Of a stretch of DNA of 64,000 nt, positions 61,398 through 64,000 are shown piece by piece. The notes under the pieces are model-generated. The model was not told the origin of the DNA. It ran no database searches and saw only the letters and a program-made list of their open reading frames with translations. A program made the position numbers and the translations under genes. How positions within the stretch are numbered: position 1 is the stretch's first letter; every line of letters starts with the position of its first letter. The stretch comes from an uncultured Luminiphilus sp. (lineage in GTDB: Bacteria; Pseudomonadota; Gammaproteobacteria; Pseudomonadales; Halieaceae): contig CALKNZ010000024.1 in the NCBI GenBank assembly GCA_938091995.1, positions 1-64,000 on the forward strand, in the 5' to 3' direction.

Positions 61398-62300
61398 GTG
61401 AAAAATCGCTGTACTAAGGCAGGGTGTCACGTCGTTTTGTCTGGAGCTGTCAAAGTGTCCGCCACCGCATTTCAAAGACCCGTATTTCGCATAGTGACCG
61501 TGGCTACCGTCGCTACAATGCTGCTGTGCAGCCCGGCATATGCCTGGTGGGACAGTGGCCATCGACAAGTCTGTGAGCTAGCCATGGCCCAAGTGCAAAC
61601 GGGCACGCGGGCAGCGATTGCCAAGCTACTGGAGGCACCTTTTGAAGCGCAGTGCAGCTGGGCTGATGAAATTAAAGGTGAGCGCCCTGAAACACGCACC
61701 TGGCATTACTTGAATGCTCCCCCCGACAGCTTCGAGATCAGCTCGGTTCCCCGCCCTAAAGAAGGCGATATTATTTCTGCGCTGACTGAACAAACCTATC
61801 GTTTAAAGCACGAGTCTGCGGGCCAGCGCCGGGAGGCTTTATTATGGGTGGGTCATCTGGTGGGAGATCTGCATCAGCCTCTTCACCTTGGGTACGCCAG
61901 CGATCTGGGAGGAAACAGGTATCGATTAGACTTGCCCCATGCCCTGGGCGTGCAATTACAGGAAAAGCGAGCAACCGTTAGCCTGCACGCTGTCTGGGAC
62001 GGACTGATTCTTCGCTACCAAAATCAAGAAAGTGGTCGAACTGCCTACAAAGATGCCGAAGGCTATAGGGATGCCAAAGCAATCCCCATTGAGCAACCGG
62101 AGGACGCAATCTTGGCCTGGGCCGATGAAACCTTATCGGTGCTCAATGACCCCAATGTTCACTACCGCCATGGCGCCAGACTGCAAACGCTTACTAGCGA
62201 CTATCTGATTAGCAATCAGTCTGCGGTCGAACAACAAATACGCAGAGCCGCTGCCCGTCTTGCCGCGTTATTAGACTGGGCCTTTGATGCGCAAAACTAA
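61398..62300 (+). CDS. Exported S1/P1 nuclease family protein
   Basis: AWWDSGH mature N-terminus, CSWADEIK, TWHYLN, HLVGDLHQPLH, HAVWD: full Zn3 ligand set; true start may be downstream of 61398. Confidence 0.87.
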   Translation: MKNRCTKAGCHVVLSGAVKVSATAFQRPVFRIVTVATVATMLLCSPAYAWWDSGHRQVCELAMAQVQTGTRAAIAKLLEAPFEAQCSWADEIKGERPETRTWHYLNAPPDSFEISSVPRPKEGDIISALTEQTYRLKHESAGQRREALLWVGHLVGDLHQPLHLGYASDLGGNRYRLDLPHALGVQLQEKRATVSLHAVWDGLILRYQNQESGRTAYKDAEGYRDAKAIPIEQPEDAILAWADETLSVLNDPNVHYRHGARLQTLTSDYLISNQSAVEQQIRRAAARLAALLDWAFDAQN

Positions 62301-62302
62301 GC

Positions 62303-62336
62303 AAAAAAAAGGGCGCTTAAACCGCGCCCTTTTTTT
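62303..62336. terminator. Bidirectional rho-independent terminator
   Basis: AAAAAAAGGGCGC-TTAAACC-GCGCCCTTTTTTT between convergent genes. Confidence 0.92.
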
Positions 62337-62348
62337 GTGGCTGCGTGT

Positions 62349-64000
62349 TTAGAACCGATAGTTCATACCCACACGAATCTCCCAAAGCGAGGCATCACCA
62401 ATACGGGTTTGAGCCTGCCCATTATTTTGCTGATCTTGGGTGACGCCATAGGGGAAGATAGGCTTCTCCATAATGCCCCAATCATCGTTAATAAGATTGG
62501 TTAGGTTATCTACCACAATGAAAGCACTGCCTTTGTGGCCGTCAGAAAATCCAGGGAATTCCTGAGAAACCCGCAGATCCACCTTAAACCAGCTACTACC
62601 CTCTTCACTGTTGCGCGTGCCGGGCTCGACCAGAACGTGATCGACAAAGTCGAGATAAGGGGTGAAGCCGTAAGCCCCGATAGTGCCATCGGCGCCCTCA
62701 AGGGTAATGCTGTAAGGGTAGCCCGAGTTCCCTTGGGCGAAGACCGTGAAGCGAGTCGAATTATTACCGAACCATTCAGCCGCATAATTTAGGACCGCGG
62801 TAAAGCGGTGCTCAATATTGTAGTTTGAAGTCGACAAAACCTCTTCTTCAGGATCATAGAAGGTGCGATTGACGTAGTTAGAAAACGCCACAGATGAGGT
62901 CATCGGATTCACATCCTTCGCATCGGTCCACGCGTAGCCAAGACGCATATCAAGACCGAAATCCCATGCCTTAAACAAGCTTACTGACAGTGACTCAGAT
63001 TCATTGCCCTTGGAACTGTTGGTCAAGACAAATGACGAGGTTCGAACACTATCGTAGATAGGATAGCCGTTACCAAAGTCGTTAAACTCGCCTGTAAACT
63101 CAAGATCACCGTGCTTGTAGATCGCTGTATCCTCACCCCGGGTGATTTGCGCATCAGCACTGAGCACGTAACCATTGCCCATCTCCCAAGTCGCACCCAG
63201 GGCATACTTCCACTCGGTAGGCGCTTCAAAATCAGGGTCTAGATAAACGATCTCAAAGTTACTGCCATCTCCTGCCGCAACTTGTGCCGCAAGATTTTCA
63301 GGAACGCCATATCCCGGTCCACAGGTGGGTGCCGTGTCTTCACAGTACACGTAGTTCTGAGCAAATAAATCGACACCGCCACGGTCTGGGCCGCGATCCT
63401 GTGTTTGTACCGCTGTGGTATTGGTGTTGGAGTAGACATTGGAGTACCAGACATTTGGGTTACCCCCTGAAAACAAACCCACTCCGCCGCGAACCGTGAG
63501 TGCATCTGAGGCATCCCAAGTAAAGCCAAAGCGCGGCAACAGCAAGTCAATACCATCAAGGGTCGCTGTGTTTGAAAAGCCATAGTCAGCCACAAAATCG
63601 GCGTTTTCATTGGGTACGTCGTCGGTCTCGTAGTAGTCGTAGCGCAAACCAAAGGTCAGTAACAAACTGTCGGTCAGCTGCCACTTATCCTCAATGTAGA
63701 AGCTGCTGACATCGTAGCTCCAGTCAACAGCCGCATCGAGTTCATTGTTGCTAAGGGCGTTACCGTAATAAACCCGAGCGGCAAGGCCATTTTCAAAGTC
63801 ATCAATATTGTTAAACCGGAGCTCGGTATCGGTGTGCTGGTAAAACAGGTTGTAAACTTCGATAGACTCGCGCTCAAAGCCTCCGGTAATCGTGTGATCG
63901 CCCAAGCTGTAGAAGCCGCGCATCACCATCTGGTCGGTGTCCCACTCGAGATCATTAGCCTGACGACTGTCATCTTGACCCAGGTAAACCGTGACACCGT
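62349..64000 (-). CDS. TonB-dependent receptor, C-terminal part (5' end beyond window)
   Basis: Beta-barrel sequence ending in EIRVGMNYRF; frame stays open past listed Met to window edge (VTVYLGQDDSRQANDLEWDTDQMVMRG). Confidence 0.85.
   Translation of the reverse strand, partial: GVTVYLGQDDSRQANDLEWDTDQMVMRGFYSLGDHTITGGFERESIEVYNLFYQHTDTELRFNNIDDFENGLAARVYYGNALSNNELDAAVDWSYDVSSFYIEDKWQLTDSLLLTFGLRYDYYETDDVPNENADFVADYGFSNTATLDGIDLLLPRFGFTWDASDALTVRGGVGLFSGGNPNVWYSNVYSNTNTTAVQTQDRGPDRGGVDLFAQNYVYCEDTAPTCGPGYGVPENLAAQVAAGDGSNFEIVYLDPDFEAPTEWKYALGATWEMGNGYVLSADAQITRGEDTAIYKHGDLEFTGEFNDFGNGYPIYDSVRTSSFVLTNSSKGNESESLSVSLFKAWDFGLDMRLGYAWTDAKDVNPMTSSVAFSNYVNRTFYDPEEEVLSTSNYNIEHRFTAVLNYAAEWFGNNSTRFTVFAQGNSGYPYSITLEGADGTIGAYGFTPYLDFVDHVLVEPGTRNSEEGSSWFKVDLRVSQEFPGFSDGHKGSAFIVVDNLTNLINDDWGIMEKPIFPYGVTQDQQNNGQAQTRIGDASLWEIRVGMNYRF

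Noticed and set aside
1-64000. CRISPR arrays, prophage, transposons, toxin-antitoxin or defence islands
   Set aside because: No regularly spaced repeats, integrase/transposase ORFs or defence-type domains seen in the ORF track.

Overview
The window (~50% GC, densely coding, no rRNA, tRNA, CRISPR, phage or transposase seen) looks like a chromosomal segment of a heterotrophic, probably marine gammaproteobacterium. The taxon is an inference from gene content only. Main blocks, in order: (1) a minus-strand ABC importer operon of GlpSTPQ-U-V (glycerol-type) architecture with DUF2160, whose two ATPases look asymmetrically degenerate; (2) enoyl-CoA hydratase-like and AMP-binding acyl-CoA synthetase genes; (3) two histidine kinases with no response regulator nearby; (4) a sulfite-oxidase-family molybdoprotein fused to a C-terminal cytochrome c; (5) PhyH-family dioxygenase; (6) a TetR-centred divergon of SDR9C/retinol-dehydrogenase-like SDR, VOC protein, carotenoid oxygenase and two aldehyde dehydrogenases, a putative retinoid-like/apocarotenoid cassette with tandem palindromic operators and a terminator-like leader; (7) a DmdA-like (DMSP demethylase family) gene divergent from an SSS transporter; (8) MscS, S9 peptidase, two amidohydrolases, miaE and a glycosyltransferase-like gene, sterol desaturase family protein; (9) FabY-like ketosynthase; (10) sulfate assimilation cluster cysI-DUF934-cysG-cysH; (11) dinB, azlCD, dtd, HIT, DsrE-like genes; (12) two different Zn3 PLC/S1-P1 superfamily proteins; (13) nupC - 2OG oxygenase - modABC; (14) a TonB-dependent receptor cut by the window edge. 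The strongest lead is the retinoid-like cassette. No completely unfamiliar defence or mobile system was recognised.
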